Source: Methylomicrobium sp. (GTDB lineage: Bacteria > Pseudomonadota > Gammaproteobacteria > Methylococcales > Methylomonadaceae). From it: DNA of 61,903 nucleotides. The stretch spans positions 1-61,903 of the forward strand of contig JAGXSU010000029.1 of assembly GCA_018333785.1 (NCBI GenBank), read 5' to 3'. Made by a program: the position numbers and the translations under genes. The stretch's first letter is position 1; the number at the start of each line of letters is the position of its first letter. Of this stretch, positions 40,122 to 49,649 are shown piece by piece. The notes beneath the pieces are model-generated. The model was not told where the DNA came from. It ran no database searches and saw nothing but the letters and a program-made list of their open reading frames with translations.

Positions 40122-43100
40122 TCAATCAATCCGCGCTCTTTTGCCTTCTTTTAACACGGCTAATAAGGCCTGCTTTAACTTGGCAAGGTAAGCATCAACT
40201 TCAGCTTCGGTTTCCAGATAGGATTTTACGCCAAGAGTTTGAGCCCGGATGACGGTAATCGGTTTTTGTTGTGGGGTAACTGATTGGCTATAAGGCGTGC
40301 CTGTGCCTGGTGTTCCGGGTTGTAGGTCTGTAACGCCTGGCGTCGGTTGTTTTTGGGCAGCTGCAATGGTGTCCATCGCGGTATCTAGTTGGTTACCTGC
40401 CTGTTCCGCCAGATAACGAATCTTGGGGATGCTGTTTAATCCGGCAACACTGATTTTGAGTTTTTGGGTCGGCAGTAGCGCTTTGTTGCGCAAAGGGTCA
40501 TCGGCTTTAACCTGAGCCAGTGCGGTACCGATTTCAGTGAGCTTTTGGTCAATGCTTAATAAGGCGGCTTCTCTTTCGACGGCAGCCAGTCGTTCATTGA
40601 CGGCTTCCACTGAACTGAGCAGGGCATCGATACGGTTAATCTGACTATACGGCGTGGGGTTGTCCCGTATCGCGAGCAATTCTTTGATGGCATTGGCGGC
40701 ACCTGCATCTTGCTGGAGTGCTTCCTTGTTGTCTTCAAAGCCCGCCATGGCTTCCAGCATGCGTTGCCATGTGGCAAGCTGAGTTTTATAAAAGCTGAGC
40801 ACATCATGAATTTCATCGGCGAGATCCAGCCAGTCGTTTTTACCGGTAAGCAAGGTGTCGATGAATTCGTAACTGTCACGGATGGCGAGTTGTTTGCCTA
40901 TTTTTGTAACGGCCTGTTCAATGACCGGTTTGCCTGGGTAATATTTGCCGGCAGCACTATGGACGTAGCTTTTAAGTTCGGATTGCCAGGACAGTAAACT
41001 GTCGCGGGTATCGGAGACCAAGCCGTCTTCATCTTCTCTGGGTAATTTAGAAAACAACTCGCGGTGTAAGTCACGTGCACGTTTGAGCGAAACACTATCG
41101 GCTGATTTACGTTTGAGGAGGGAGACCTGTCTGAATCGAACGGATTTGGTTAAGGGGTCGATAGCCGCACGCGGATCAATATCAGCGCCTTCCAGCATCA
41201 ATTTAATCTCACCGGCCATATAAAGCCGGGCAATCAGCAAGACGATTTCCCACTCCGGTTTCCAGCCCCAAGGTATCCCGCTAAACCGATCCACAACATC
41301 CGACAGCAAAACGCGATTTTCCGAAGCCGCCAGTAACAGGTATTGGCGTAATTCGTTGAGCGCCAGGGGATTGATTTCTTCGTTATTGGTATCCAAAGAA
41401 GTTTGGGCAACATCATCTGTGGTGAGCACGGCTTTGATTTCAGCAACCGGGTCAGCACAGCGGTATTTAAGGTAAGGCAGTTTGCTGTAAGTGTTGGCGA
41501 TCAGGTAATTGATCAGCTCATCTAACAATGTGGTCGGGTGTAAGCCTGCTTTGATGTCGGGCTTTTGCCCTAAGACATAGAAATCACCCGTGGACATAAG
41601 TGTACTGAGTTGATCCACGAGTCGGGTTTTACGTTCGCGGTTTTCATCTTTACGATCTGTCAGGATGCGTTTTAACGACGGCGTAGCTTGACCTGCTTTG
41701 GGACTGATGATGTATTTTTCGATTTGCAGGTACAGGGTGAGTTCCTGGAACAGTCGTTGACCTTCCGCCATGCGCAATATGGCACGGCCGGTGCCTTCGG
41801 CACTGCGCATGATGCAGGTGGCTTCCTGCATTCTTTCATAGTCATCGCCCAAGGGGCTGAGCACTTCCAGCGTTAAGGCTTGATTGGCGGTTTTCCAGGG
41901 GGCACCATCGATGAGGCGATTAAACTCGTAGTCACCTTTGGTGTCTCTGTGCCGCACTTTAACTTGGCTTTTGAGGATGTCTTCGAAGATTAACTCAGAC
42001 AGCAAGCGGGTTCTTTCTGATGATGAGACTTCGACATGGCCCAGTTCGCGGGCGACATCGCGCTCTTCATTGGTCAGGAAAAACCATAAGTCGCCATTAC
42101 GGCTGATTAACTGTTGTTGTTCTAATCGAGCTAAAGATTCTTGAAGTTTACGCTTGAGATTGAGTTTATCGGCATCGACTTCATTAACACACAGCGTTGC
42201 CAGATTGTCGATGGTGGGCTTGACCGTTTCGGAGATATAGCGAATCAGGAACAAAGCCTTGAGCAACTGGGTGTCATAAGGTTCTAAGGCATCATTATAA
42301 GGCGCTTGGTCAATCGAGCGTTTGGCGATGCTATCAATGAAGCTTTCGATGGACGGATAAAAATCATAAAGCGGTATCAGGGCATTAATGGGTTTACCGG
42401 CATTTTGCACAGCCGCAGACTGGAAGGCATCCAATAAGGAGCGCTCGCCCCGGGAGAGATGTTTACCGGTGGCACCGACTTTACGAATCGACTCGAAGAT
42501 TTTTTGCAGTAATTGAAATTGATACGGAGCAAAGGGATAGTACGCTACAAATTCAGCAGTATCTCGGTAACCCGGTAAGTTAACGGCATTGCCGACAAAG
42601 GACAGCTGGTTGTTGATAATGTCGCCTTTTTGGGCAAAGGTATCGCGCAAAGCCACATGCGCTTGTTCGGTTTTGGCCAGCAGGCGCTCACCAATGACTT
42701 CGTCGGTGTTGGAACTTGCCAATGAGAGTCGGGTATGGAAACGGGCCTGGATCTTGGAAAAATCTTGTGATCGGGCTTTGTTAGCTTCGCCAATTGCAGC
42801 ATCGATGTCTTCCTGGCTGGTAACAATCACCCAAGCGCGACCTTGGCAAAGCGTGCCCAATTGCTCAATGATGGTTTGCAGGCTGAGCATCAATTGGGTG
42901 TTATCGCCGATAAACTGCCCGACTTCATCGACCAGAAAAATCACGCGATGGTCGGCAGGTTTGGTTTCCAGGTAATCACGAATCAATTTTGCGAAGCTTT
43001 CTATGTTGATGCGGTAATCATCACGGGCGTTATCAAACCAACGACCGGCAGACTCAATGCTCATGTTGAGGGATTGAGCCAGGGCGGCCATAACGTCATC

Positions 43101-43742
43101 ACGCAGAAAATCTACGGCATCACGCTCTTGGTGCCAGGCAGTGCCATTTTGAGCCTGAAAAGCGGTTTTGAAGGTCTCGTAAGCACCTTTGGAAATCAGA
43201 TAACGTTCCATTTCGGCAATATGCGGTGCATCCCCGCAAAGCCCGAGTTTTTCGTTAAAGACGCGCAGAAACACTTGGACGATAGCGTCGCGATCGGTTT
43301 TGGTATCGGCCTTGGCATCAATGTTAAAGAGCATGACATCCGCGGTGCCTTTGATGGCTTTATGGATATCTGCCAAGAGCATTGCATCCTTAATCTTGTG
43401 CTCGTCAAAAAAGTCAGCGGCCTTTTTGTGCGTGCCGGTTTTGGGATCAATGGCTTCAATGTTTTCCAGTAAATAGGAAAGAATTTTGATGTAATGCGAC
43501 TTACCCGAGCCGAAAAAACCGGATACCCATACACCCATGCGTGCAGTGATAGTCGAGTCTTTGGGCTGTTCTGCGGCGGCCAGATAAGCATCGAAAAACT
43601 TCCGGAAGTATCCGGTGAGCTGTTTGGTGACAACGTATTCTTCCAATTCCTGCCAGATGCTTTCGGCGTCTAATTGATCAGCTTTGATGACGCCATTGAT
43701 CGGGCGATCAATCGGTTTGGTGAATAAATCCCTTATTTCCAT
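40122..43742 (-). CDS. brxC: BREX system P-loop protein BrxC
   Basis: BrxC is the large ATPase of BREX. The 1206-residue protein starts MEIRDLFTKPIDRPINGVIK, the family signature. Walker A is GFFGSGKS at residues 75-82, and a Walker-B-like VIFLVDEVGQF lies near residue 270. The middle and C-terminal parts are helical, with a short Pro/Gly/Thr-rich linker (TPGVTDLQPGTPGTGTP) before the last helix. It lies 25 bases after brxB. No truncation is seen. Confidence 0.95.
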   Translation of the reverse strand: MEIRDLFTKPIDRPINGVIKADQLDAESIWQELEEYVVTKQLTGYFRKFFDAYLAAAEQPKDSTITARMGVWVSGFFGSGKSHYIKILSYLLENIEAIDPKTGTHKKAADFFDEHKIKDAMLLADIHKAIKGTADVMLFNIDAKADTKTDRDAIVQVFLRVFNEKLGLCGDAPHIAEMERYLISKGAYETFKTAFQAQNGTAWHQERDAVDFLRDDVMAALAQSLNMSIESAGRWFDNARDDYRINIESFAKLIRDYLETKPADHRVIFLVDEVGQFIGDNTQLMLSLQTIIEQLGTLCQGRAWVIVTSQEDIDAAIGEANKARSQDFSKIQARFHTRLSLASSNTDEVIGERLLAKTEQAHVALRDTFAQKGDIINNQLSFVGNAVNLPGYRDTAEFVAYYPFAPYQFQLLQKIFESIRKVGATGKHLSRGERSLLDAFQSAAVQNAGKPINALIPLYDFYPSIESFIDSIAKRSIDQAPYNDALEPYDTQLLKALFLIRYISETVKPTIDNLATLCVNEVDADKLNLKRKLQESLARLEQQQLISRNGDLWFFLTNEERDVARELGHVEVSSSERTRLLSELIFEDILKSQVKVRHRDTKGDYEFNRLIDGAPWKTANQALTLEVLSPLGDDYERMQEATCIMRSAEGTGRAILRMAEGQRLFQELTLYLQIEKYIISPKAGQATPSLKRILTDRKDENRERKTRLVDQLSTLMSTGDFYVLGQKPDIKAGLHPTTLLDELINYLIANTYSKLPYLKYRCADPVAEIKAVLTTDDVAQTSLDTNNEEINPLALNELRQYLLLAASENRVLLSDVVDRFSGIPWGWKPEWEIVLLIARLYMAGEIKLMLEGADIDPRAAIDPLTKSVRFRQVSLLKRKSADSVSLKRARDLHRELFSKLPREDEDGLVSDTRDSLLSWQSELKSYVHSAAGKYYPGKPVIEQAVTKIGKQLAIRDSYEFIDTLLTGKNDWLDLADEIHDVLSFYKTQLATWQRMLEAMAGFEDNKEALQQDAGAANAIKELLAIRDNPTPYSQINRIDALLSSVEAVNERLAAVEREAALLSIDQKLTEIGTALAQVKADDPLRNKALLPTQKLKISVAGLNSIPKIRYLAEQAGNQLDTAMDTIAAAQKQPTPGVTDLQPGTPGTGTPYSQSVTPQQKPITVIRAQTLGVKSYLETEAEVDAYLAKLKQALLAVLKEGKRARID

Positions 43743-43767
43743 GGAGTTCTCTTGTTAATCAGCTGTG

Positions 43768-44355
43768 TTATTGCACTTCGGGAACCAACCGGAAGGCACG
43801 ATAATAATGATCTTCGGATAATTTGTTGAACAAGCGTAGTGAATAGCCGTCATATCGGCCAGGGTACAACATCAATAATGGTGTTCTGCCGACCAAAGGG
43901 TGGAGTGCTGAAAGCAAAGTATGCGTTCTGAGCATAGGATAAGCACTGCCCACTCCGGAGAGGATTAAAACATCAATGTTACCCAGGTCGACTAAAGACA
44001 CGATTTTTATTGCCAATTTATCTTCTTTGAGCACCGGACGCAAAGCTGCCATGACCGCCTCATCCCCTTTGCTGCGCTGCATTTCGATGGCTTTATCGAG
44101 CAGATTACGCTCTTGAAGCAATTGGATGACCAGTTCAAATAAATTGATCACTCCGGCTCTAACAGGCGGCTGGGACTTATTCAGGCTGGTGAGAATGGTT
44201 CTGGATAGAAAGTCGCGCATTTCCATTTCCCGTTCAGGCGGGTAATCAAAAATCCAAAAGCCGATTTCGTTACCCAGTCCCTTACTGTTTAAGAAATCAT
44301 CAGAACTGATTTTTGGCAGAATTTGATTGAGTCGCTCCTCGAAAGTCAGCGCCAT
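43768..44355 (-). CDS. brxB: BREX protein BrxB (DUF1788)
   Basis: This 195-residue BREX core protein has the DUF1788 pattern: LNQILPKISSDDFLNSKGLG, GFWIFDYPPERE, VDLGNIDVLILSGVGSAYP and PLLMLYPGRYDG. Its biochemical role is unclear. The ATG overlaps the brxA stop by one base (TAATG), so translation is coupled. Confidence 0.93.
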   Translation of the reverse strand: MALTFEERLNQILPKISSDDFLNSKGLGNEIGFWIFDYPPEREMEMRDFLSRTILTSLNKSQPPVRAGVINLFELVIQLLQERNLLDKAIEMQRSKGDEAVMAALRPVLKEDKLAIKIVSLVDLGNIDVLILSGVGSAYPMLRTHTLLSALHPLVGRTPLLMLYPGRYDGYSLRLFNKLSEDHYYRAFRLVPEVQ

Positions 44356-44945
44356 TATGCGCGCTCCAAACGTTCCAAAAGTGTTGAGTCTCCATGTGAT
44401 GTTAGATAGCGGTGAACATCAGGATGTAACGATTGCGGAGTAAGTTTCATACTGCGTGTGCTTTCAAGATATTTGGCCTCTACTAATATGCGACGGACAA
44501 CCTCGAATAGTTTAACCTGTGTTGAAGCTGACCACTTACTGATTGACGAATCTCTGTGTGCACATTCGATTAGAAACCCTTCCCAATCACCCGATGTGAT
44601 GGCCAGATTTAAACGGCGCTGGTGGTCGATATAGACATCGGAGATAAAGTCCGCCAATAGCTGGCTATGCTTAACTGCTGCAACCAGTAATAATTGAACA
44701 GCCACTTCTTGCTCACGATTGACAATCATTTCCCATGCAGCGCTATCCATTGTATTTAACCTTTTCCTGATTAATTGGGCTTGACGCAAAGCCGTGGCAG
44801 GCGCTTTCTTTTGTAATAGATTATCTTCGACCAACGCCCGTCTCCAGGTAATCTCATCTGGGTGAGTCAACAAAAATGCGGCTATGCGGCGGCTTTCTAG
44901 GGGCATAAGCGAACCTGCAGATATTTCTGCGTTGTAAGTGGTCAC
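44355..44945 (-). CDS. brxA: BREX protein BrxA (DUF1819)
   Basis: This 196-residue protein starts at a GTG: TTYNAEISAGSLMPLESRRI keeps the conserved N-terminus of the family, so the later ATG at 44906 is less likely. Other DUF1819 signs are the central EEVAVQ-like helix and the C-terminal LHPDVHRYL. BrxA binds DNA in studied systems. It is the first BREX gene. No BrxR-type WYL regulator lies upstream. Confidence 0.92.
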   Translation of the reverse strand: MTTYNAEISAGSLMPLESRRIAAFLLTHPDEITWRRALVEDNLLQKKAPATALRQAQLIRKRLNTMDSAAWEMIVNREQEVAVQLLLVAAVKHSQLLADFISDVYIDHQRRLNLAITSGDWEGFLIECAHRDSSISKWSASTQVKLFEVVRRILVEAKYLESTRSMKLTPQSLHPDVHRYLTSHGDSTLLERLERA

Positions 44946-45020
44946 AGGTTATATCCATAACAGGTTGTTGGGAAAGGCCGGTCGATAGGGTTAACAATCA
45001 ATCTATAGTGGTATATTTGA

Positions 45021-45026
45021 ATTATA
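45021..45026 (-). promoter_or_regulatory. Candidate -10 of the BREX operon
   Basis: On the minus strand there is a perfect TATAAT 75 bases before brxA. The -35 region (about TTTTAT at 17 bp) is poor. Position is sensible; support is weak. Confidence 0.35.
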
Positions 45027-45105
45027 AGAGCAATATGAAGCGTATAAAAAGGTTATGAATCGAGTCATTGATTTTCCTGATTAGCAAGCTGTTTCAGCAA
45101 AATCC

Positions 45106-45233
45106 ATAAGCCCGTCATGCTCGTCTGGAAACGGGCATCCAGTGCCATGGAGGGTAAGCCTCGTGCTATCCATGTGACTTGGATTCGCTTACGCGGTCTA
45201 ACGGCTCCGGTAATCCATGCCGGAATGACGGTG
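45106..45233. repeat. Dispersed palindromic repeat, copy 3 (BREX island edge)
   Basis: About 128 bp in the same orientation as copy 1 at 29373. Both start ATAAGCCCGTCATGC and share TCTGGAAACGGGCATCCAG and CCATGTGAC. This copy carries about 22 extra bases (GCTTACGCGGTCTAACGG region) and ends CCGGAATGACGG. It lies upstream of brxA. Confidence 0.88.
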
Positions 45234-45297
45234 TTGATTTACTTTCAACTACTAACCGTTCATCAAAGTCCTGCATTCGCCCCGTCAAAGGATTGGA

Positions 45298-45315
45298 GCG
45301 GATTAAAAAATCCGC
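45298..45315 (-). terminator. Weak hairpin after the VPLPA-CTERM gene
   Basis: A 7-bp stem GCGGATT/AATCCGC with an AAAA loop lies 25 bases beyond the stop of the secreted-protein gene. There is no strong T-run on the minus strand. Confidence 0.3.
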
Positions 45316-45339
45316 CCCGCACCAAGGCCCATACTTTGA

Positions 45340-46077
45340 TCAGACAGCAGACTTCCTCTGTTTGCCAAAGCCCAGCAAACCCAACATCGCTGAACCCATA
45401 AACCAAACGGCAGCTGGAAGTGGCACCGGTGCCGGCACTGAAGAGGCAATGGCACCAATATCGACAGCGACTTGACCCAGACTTGAATGAGGGCCACTGC
45501 CAAAATTAAATACATAGTTGCCGTTTGCGGAAGGCTGGTCCAAATCCCAATAAAGCAGATGTTGAACCAGGTCGACCGTACCGAAACTACTCGCATAATT
45601 CGGGTCGGAGAATTGAGTAGCACTGAATGTAGGCGTCAAACCGTTCATCTTAATGGCAGAATAATTCAACTGAGTACCCCAGGTTTCAACTTGCAATACA
45701 GCTCGGATTATCTCGCCAACTACTGAACCAGCCACTTCAACTTGATAAGACTGCGGCACAGAAAAACTGTACAAGTTACCGGTACCCGCCGCAAAAGTAC
45801 CCGGACTCCAACTGATATAAGCCTTACTGGTATTAGCACTCCCCGCATCGGGAGCCGCATTGCGCAGCCCAGCATAAGAAGCATCGTCAAAGGTATCCCA
45901 CTCTGCATAAAGCGTCCCGGAATCGCCTCTTGTCCAGCCACCCCAAGAAGCTTGTTGCGGAGTATCAAAGCCATAGCCTGCCGCATAAGGATTTGGGCCG
46001 TTTGTAAAATCTGCCGTAGCAAGACCGGATACAACAGACAAAGCTGTGCTAAAAGTCAGTTTTGTTAAAATATTCAT
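45340..46077 (-). CDS. Secreted VPLPA-CTERM (PEP-CTERM type) protein
   Basis: This 245-residue protein has a signal peptide (MNILTKLTFSTALSVVSGLA) and a C-terminal sorting signal: VPLPAAVWFMGSAMLGLLGF followed by basic GKQRK. Such tails are processed by exosortase in EPS-producing Gram-negatives. The body is rich in Gly, Ser, Asn and aromatic residues and has no recognised catalytic motif. No exosortase gene is in the window. It lies just outside the BREX island. Confidence 0.85.
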   Translation of the reverse strand: MNILTKLTFSTALSVVSGLATADFTNGPNPYAAGYGFDTPQQASWGGWTRGDSGTLYAEWDTFDDASYAGLRNAAPDAGSANTSKAYISWSPGTFAAGTGNLYSFSVPQSYQVEVAGSVVGEIIRAVLQVETWGTQLNYSAIKMNGLTPTFSATQFSDPNYASSFGTVDLVQHLLYWDLDQPSANGNYVFNFGSGPHSSLGQVAVDIGAIASSVPAPVPLPAAVWFMGSAMLGLLGFGKQRKSAV

Positions 46078-46241
46078 AAGGTGTTTCCTTTTTATTGTTA
46101 AGACCCTACTCCTCGCCGCGAAAACGCAGGGCTGGTTGATTTGCTCTTGATAAACGCCACATTTCAGTCCCTAACTGTCAATCCGCGGCCTGGAGAGAGG
46201 TAGAATCGGCTACGGCGAAGCGTTGTAAAATCTGTTCCTCG

Positions 46242-46487
46242 CTATTTTGCTTCCTCGGTGCTGGCTAGATCCGGGTAATCGATAGCAGCCTCCTTCCTTG
46301 TTGAAGTGCTAACCGGGCGAAAATCGGTCACATAGCGGTATTGCTTGCCGCAATGAAGAATCACTTCCTTTTGTCCGCGTTTGAGAATACGCATCTCCAC
46401 TCGAAGATCGGCATAACCCTCATGAGTAAAAAGTTCATCGAAAAGGGACGACAATTTTTTTTTGATATCTTTGCAAGCCGTAGTCAT
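46242..46487 (-). CDS. Small protein at the end of the TonB receptor operon
   Basis: I choose the ATG at 46487 (MTTACKDIKKKLSSLFDELF), giving 81 residues; a longer frame opens at 46556 inside the receptor gene. The core RILKRGQKEVILHCGKQYRY loosely recalls the HxGxxY pattern of HemP-like haem-uptake proteins, but the match is too weak for a name. It starts about 9 bases past the receptor stop and is probably in the same Fur-controlled operon. Confidence 0.6.
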   Translation of the reverse strand: MTTACKDIKKKLSSLFDELFTHEGYADLRVEMRILKRGQKEVILHCGKQYRYVTDFRPVSTSTRKEAAIDYPDLASTEEAK

Positions 46488-46495
46488 GTATTTCC

Positions 46496-48856
46496 TCAAA
46501 AAGCAGCTTTGATTGTGATTCCGGCATTGCGTCCCGGACGAGAGTAACGTTCCCAAAGATCGGCATTGGCAAAAGTACCCAAATTCGAATGTGGGCCGCC
46601 GGAGCGGGTATTGACGTCTTCCCAGTCGATATAGGTTTTATCCAGAATATTGAACACGCCGGCATTGATTGCAACATGGTCGTTGAACCGGTAATACGCA
46701 TTAAAATCGACAACGCCGTAGCCGGACGTCAAAAACTGCGCATCTTCCGGCACAGTATCCGGGTCTTTTGCGCTGACCAGCGTCAGCATCAGTTCCGCCC
46801 CCCAGTATCCCGAAACTTCGTCATACCGCAGCCCTACCACGCCTTTCATCGGGCTGATAGTGCGTAAAGCAATATCATTGACGGTGCCGGTATCCAGATT
46901 CCTGCCTTCCGCATAAGAGCCGCTCAGGATCAAGCTGGCGCCGGATAATGGCGTGTAAAAACTGTCCAGATGAAGTTCGCTTTTAAACTCCACGCCTTGA
47001 ATTCTCAGTTTGTCATCGCTGTTGACCTCCTGAAAAGTCAGGAACCCACCGTATTCCGAGCAAGAATTAGTCACTGTCGGCGCACACAGCGTGTCTGAAA
47101 ATAAAAAGTTTTTATACTCATTACGGAAAAAGGTCAGATCAAAGAATCCGGCCGAACCTTTTCCTCGCAAACCTATCTCGACACCGGTACTGGTTTCAGG
47201 TTTTAAATTGAGATTCGGCAAACTTTGGTAACCGGCGACCGTATTGACGAAACCGGAATTGGCATCGGAAAAGTTGGGCCCCCTAAAACCTTCGGCATAT
47301 TGACCGTGAATCGCAAACATATCGGTTAAATGGAACAATGCGCCGAACTTGGGTAAAAATTGATGCTCACTGATCTCCAGCGGAAAAATACCCTCCGACG
47401 ATTTTTCAAATAAAGCATCCGGCTCCGGAGAAAGTTTGTAAAACTCCAGTCGTCCACCCGGAATAAGCTCAATCCGCTGGTCTAATAGTGAAACTGTATC
47501 CTGCACGTATACACCGGCTTTAGTTAGGGTGCTGGCCGGAAAATCACGCAACGGAAATGTTTCCACCGTTACTGTCTTGGATACTTGACCGGGTTTAAAT
47601 CGTCCGTTTGCTGTCCCGCTGGTATAGGTCATGCTGCCATCGCGTTTTTGAATGATATCGTTCTGACTGTATTGTCCACCGTACTCCAGTGCATGATTTA
47701 AAAAGCCGGTCGAAAATTGTTTACCGAAACGAATTTCACCGCCGGTATCATCGTTATCGAAACTGAATATGCGATTGATCAGATGACGGCCTTCCAGAAC
47801 CCGGTTACCGGTACGATCTTGATCGGTAATTTGAGTGGTTGCAGACTTTTGTCGGTAAGCCCGCCAGAACAAAGAATCGAATAATGCAAAATCGATTCTA
47901 TCCAGCGTATGATCCAATGAAATCCGCCAGCGCGTTTGGCTATCATTGGTTATCAAGCTGTGCACAAACCGATTCGAAAAATCCAGGTCCCGGGCGTGCA
48001 GGGCATCAATCTCCGATTGACTGTGCAGCCATTCACCCGTTAATCGCAGCACATTATTTTCGTCAAACCGGTAGAGCAATTTGCTCAAAACGTTATAAAT
48101 TTCATTATCCTGGGGACTGGGGGCGGTACGCCTTGGATTTAATTCTTTGTTATCGCCTTGCGTGTCGGTTTCACTGCTTTCGGAATGTGTAAACAGCAGC
48201 ATGCTTTCGAAACCCAAGGCAGCGCCAGCCAGTGTTGCGGTCTTAAGGAAACTTTTATCGGTACTGTTATAACCGAGCTTGGTGTCGGCATAATAATCGT
48301 TGCCGAATAAATCGAGATAATCGCGTGGATCTTTTGTGACGAAACTGACTGTTCCACCCAAGGCATCGCCGCCGTATTGCGCTGATCCTGATCCGCGCAC
48401 AATATCCACCGATTTTAGCGCATCCATATCAACCATATTACGGGTTGCCGAGGCAAACGAGCCGATTGAAAAAGCATCGGGCAGCCGCACGCCGTCGATT
48501 TGCATCAGTACCCGGTTACCTCCCAATCCACGGATATTGAAGCCGGTCGCCCCAAAACGCTGTGGATCATTGCCGACATTCACTCCGGGCTCATATCGGA
48601 TTAAATCCTTGATGTTGCGGACCAGCCTTTTTTCAATCGTTTCCGCATTTATAGAAGATATCGTTCCGGGCATATCCAAAGGATCAACCGGTCGAGCCGC
48701 CTCAATAACCATGCCATCCAATTTAAGTACAGGGTCCAATGGTGATTGCACCTGGGCCGATACCTGTGCAGTATGCAAGGCGGCATAAGCGAACACACAA
48801 TGCTCTCCCAAGATCATTACCTTGTCCCACCGCACAGAAGCACAATAGCTTTTCAT
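46496..48856 (-). CDS. TonB-dependent outer-membrane receptor (haem/iron type)
   Basis: It has 786 residues from the chosen ATG at 48856 (MKSYCASVRWDKVMILG), which leaves a signal-like segment ending near VSAQ; an upstream ATG at 48895 is possible. The plug domain shows GTISSINAETIEK, GFNIRGLGGNRVLMQIDGVR and VDIVRGSGSAQYGGDALGG, typical of haemoglobin/transferrin/lactoferrin-type receptors. A long beta barrel follows and the protein ends in Phe (IKAAF), as outer-membrane barrels do. A Fur box lies upstream of the operon. The substrate may be haem or a siderophore. Confidence 0.88.
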   Translation of the reverse strand: MKSYCASVRWDKVMILGEHCVFAYAALHTAQVSAQVQSPLDPVLKLDGMVIEAARPVDPLDMPGTISSINAETIEKRLVRNIKDLIRYEPGVNVGNDPQRFGATGFNIRGLGGNRVLMQIDGVRLPDAFSIGSFASATRNMVDMDALKSVDIVRGSGSAQYGGDALGGTVSFVTKDPRDYLDLFGNDYYADTKLGYNSTDKSFLKTATLAGAALGFESMLLFTHSESSETDTQGDNKELNPRRTAPSPQDNEIYNVLSKLLYRFDENNVLRLTGEWLHSQSEIDALHARDLDFSNRFVHSLITNDSQTRWRISLDHTLDRIDFALFDSLFWRAYRQKSATTQITDQDRTGNRVLEGRHLINRIFSFDNDDTGGEIRFGKQFSTGFLNHALEYGGQYSQNDIIQKRDGSMTYTSGTANGRFKPGQVSKTVTVETFPLRDFPASTLTKAGVYVQDTVSLLDQRIELIPGGRLEFYKLSPEPDALFEKSSEGIFPLEISEHQFLPKFGALFHLTDMFAIHGQYAEGFRGPNFSDANSGFVNTVAGYQSLPNLNLKPETSTGVEIGLRGKGSAGFFDLTFFRNEYKNFLFSDTLCAPTVTNSCSEYGGFLTFQEVNSDDKLRIQGVEFKSELHLDSFYTPLSGASLILSGSYAEGRNLDTGTVNDIALRTISPMKGVVGLRYDEVSGYWGAELMLTLVSAKDPDTVPEDAQFLTSGYGVVDFNAYYRFNDHVAINAGVFNILDKTYIDWEDVNTRSGGPHSNLGTFANADLWERYSRPGRNAGITIKAAF

Positions 48857-48907
48857 AGAACAGGAAATCATCCTGCAAATTGTGGCTCTGTCCATGAATT
48901 GATGGGA

Positions 48908-49195
48908 TTAGTGAAGAATGACAGAGTCTTGTTTTTTATGTCTGGCGGCCCTGCGTTCCAATAACAGTTGCGTTGCTTGTTGCCAATGCTCCAGCAACTG
49001 TAAATACATAGCCAACGAGTTGGGGCTGCCTGAATTTCGGGTGTAAGAAACCAGCCATTGGAGATGACTAACGATCATGTGTGCAATTTTTGGACACTGA
49101 TGTCCACCAATAAACTGCGTCATAAGCAAGCAGGTTTTTGCATGCATTTGCTCTAATTCCTGCTTAACAATTGATATTTCATGGCTATCTGACAT
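48908..49195 (-). CDS. Small helical protein of the Fur-controlled operon
   Basis: This 95-residue, mainly helical protein (EISIVKQELEQMHAKTC, then QCPKIAHMIVSHLQWLV) has two cysteines and several histidines. No family is recognised. It is the first gene after the Fur box, about 50 bases before the receptor gene on the same strand. The context suggests iron or haem handling; this is inference. Confidence 0.65.
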   Translation of the reverse strand: MSDSHEISIVKQELEQMHAKTCLLMTQFIGGHQCPKIAHMIVSHLQWLVSYTRNSGSPNSLAMYLQLLEHWQQATQLLLERRAARHKKQDSVILH

Positions 49196-49307
49196 GCCGA
49201 CCTCAATCGCAAGTAATCAAATATTAATGCGGGCAGTCATTGCATGAAAATAAAAGCTTCTGTAAACCCGCGGCTTATGATGGGGAGTTAAAAACACATC
49301 ACGATAC

Positions 49308-49326
49308 TAATGATAATGATTCTTAT
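49308..49326 (-). promoter_or_regulatory. Fur box
   Basis: TAATGATAATGATTCTTAT matches the GATAATGATAATCATTATC consensus well (GATAAT-GAT-TCTTAT core). It lies about 110 bases before the minus-strand operand genes (small protein, TonB receptor, HemP-like small protein). Iron-replete repression is expected. Confidence 0.75.
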
Positions 49327-49466
49327 TTGTAAGTCAAGAAAAGAATGCCTTCTCTCTTTTTGTGCAGTCAATATTGAGATCACCTTGATAGCCATTCTCG
49401 TGAGCCACTCTTTTCAGAATGATGATTCTTCGATACTTGTAATTTCAGCGCAGGTTGAGCTGTATG

Positions 49467-49528
49467 ATTTTCGCAACCCAACGATTAATGCCATGACCTT
49501 GAAATGTTGGGTTAGCTATCACCCAGCA
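49467..49528. repeat. Short dispersed repeat, copy 1
   Basis: Starts TGATTTTCGCAACCCAACG and continues CCTTGAAATGTTGGGTTAGC. It matches the copy at 50127-50190 with several substitutions. It shares the GTTGGGTTAGC arm with the repeats inside pglX. Confidence 0.7.
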
Positions 49529-49649
49529 CAGTCTAGTTTGTCTGCTTTGCTGAGCATGTCGCGTGATTTGGCACAGGGGAAACGCATTAAAATAATCAAA
49601 ATATCAATAGGTTATCCGGTTGCTTAGAACTCATAGTCAATTTGGTTTA

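Noticed and set aside
45117-45401. 94-codon plus-strand ORF upstream of brxA
   Set aside because: It lies within repeat copy 3 and the end of the secreted-protein gene.
49310-49627. 105-codon plus-strand ORF next to the Fur box
   Set aside because: It starts inside the Fur box, runs through a dispersed repeat and has no family-like composition.
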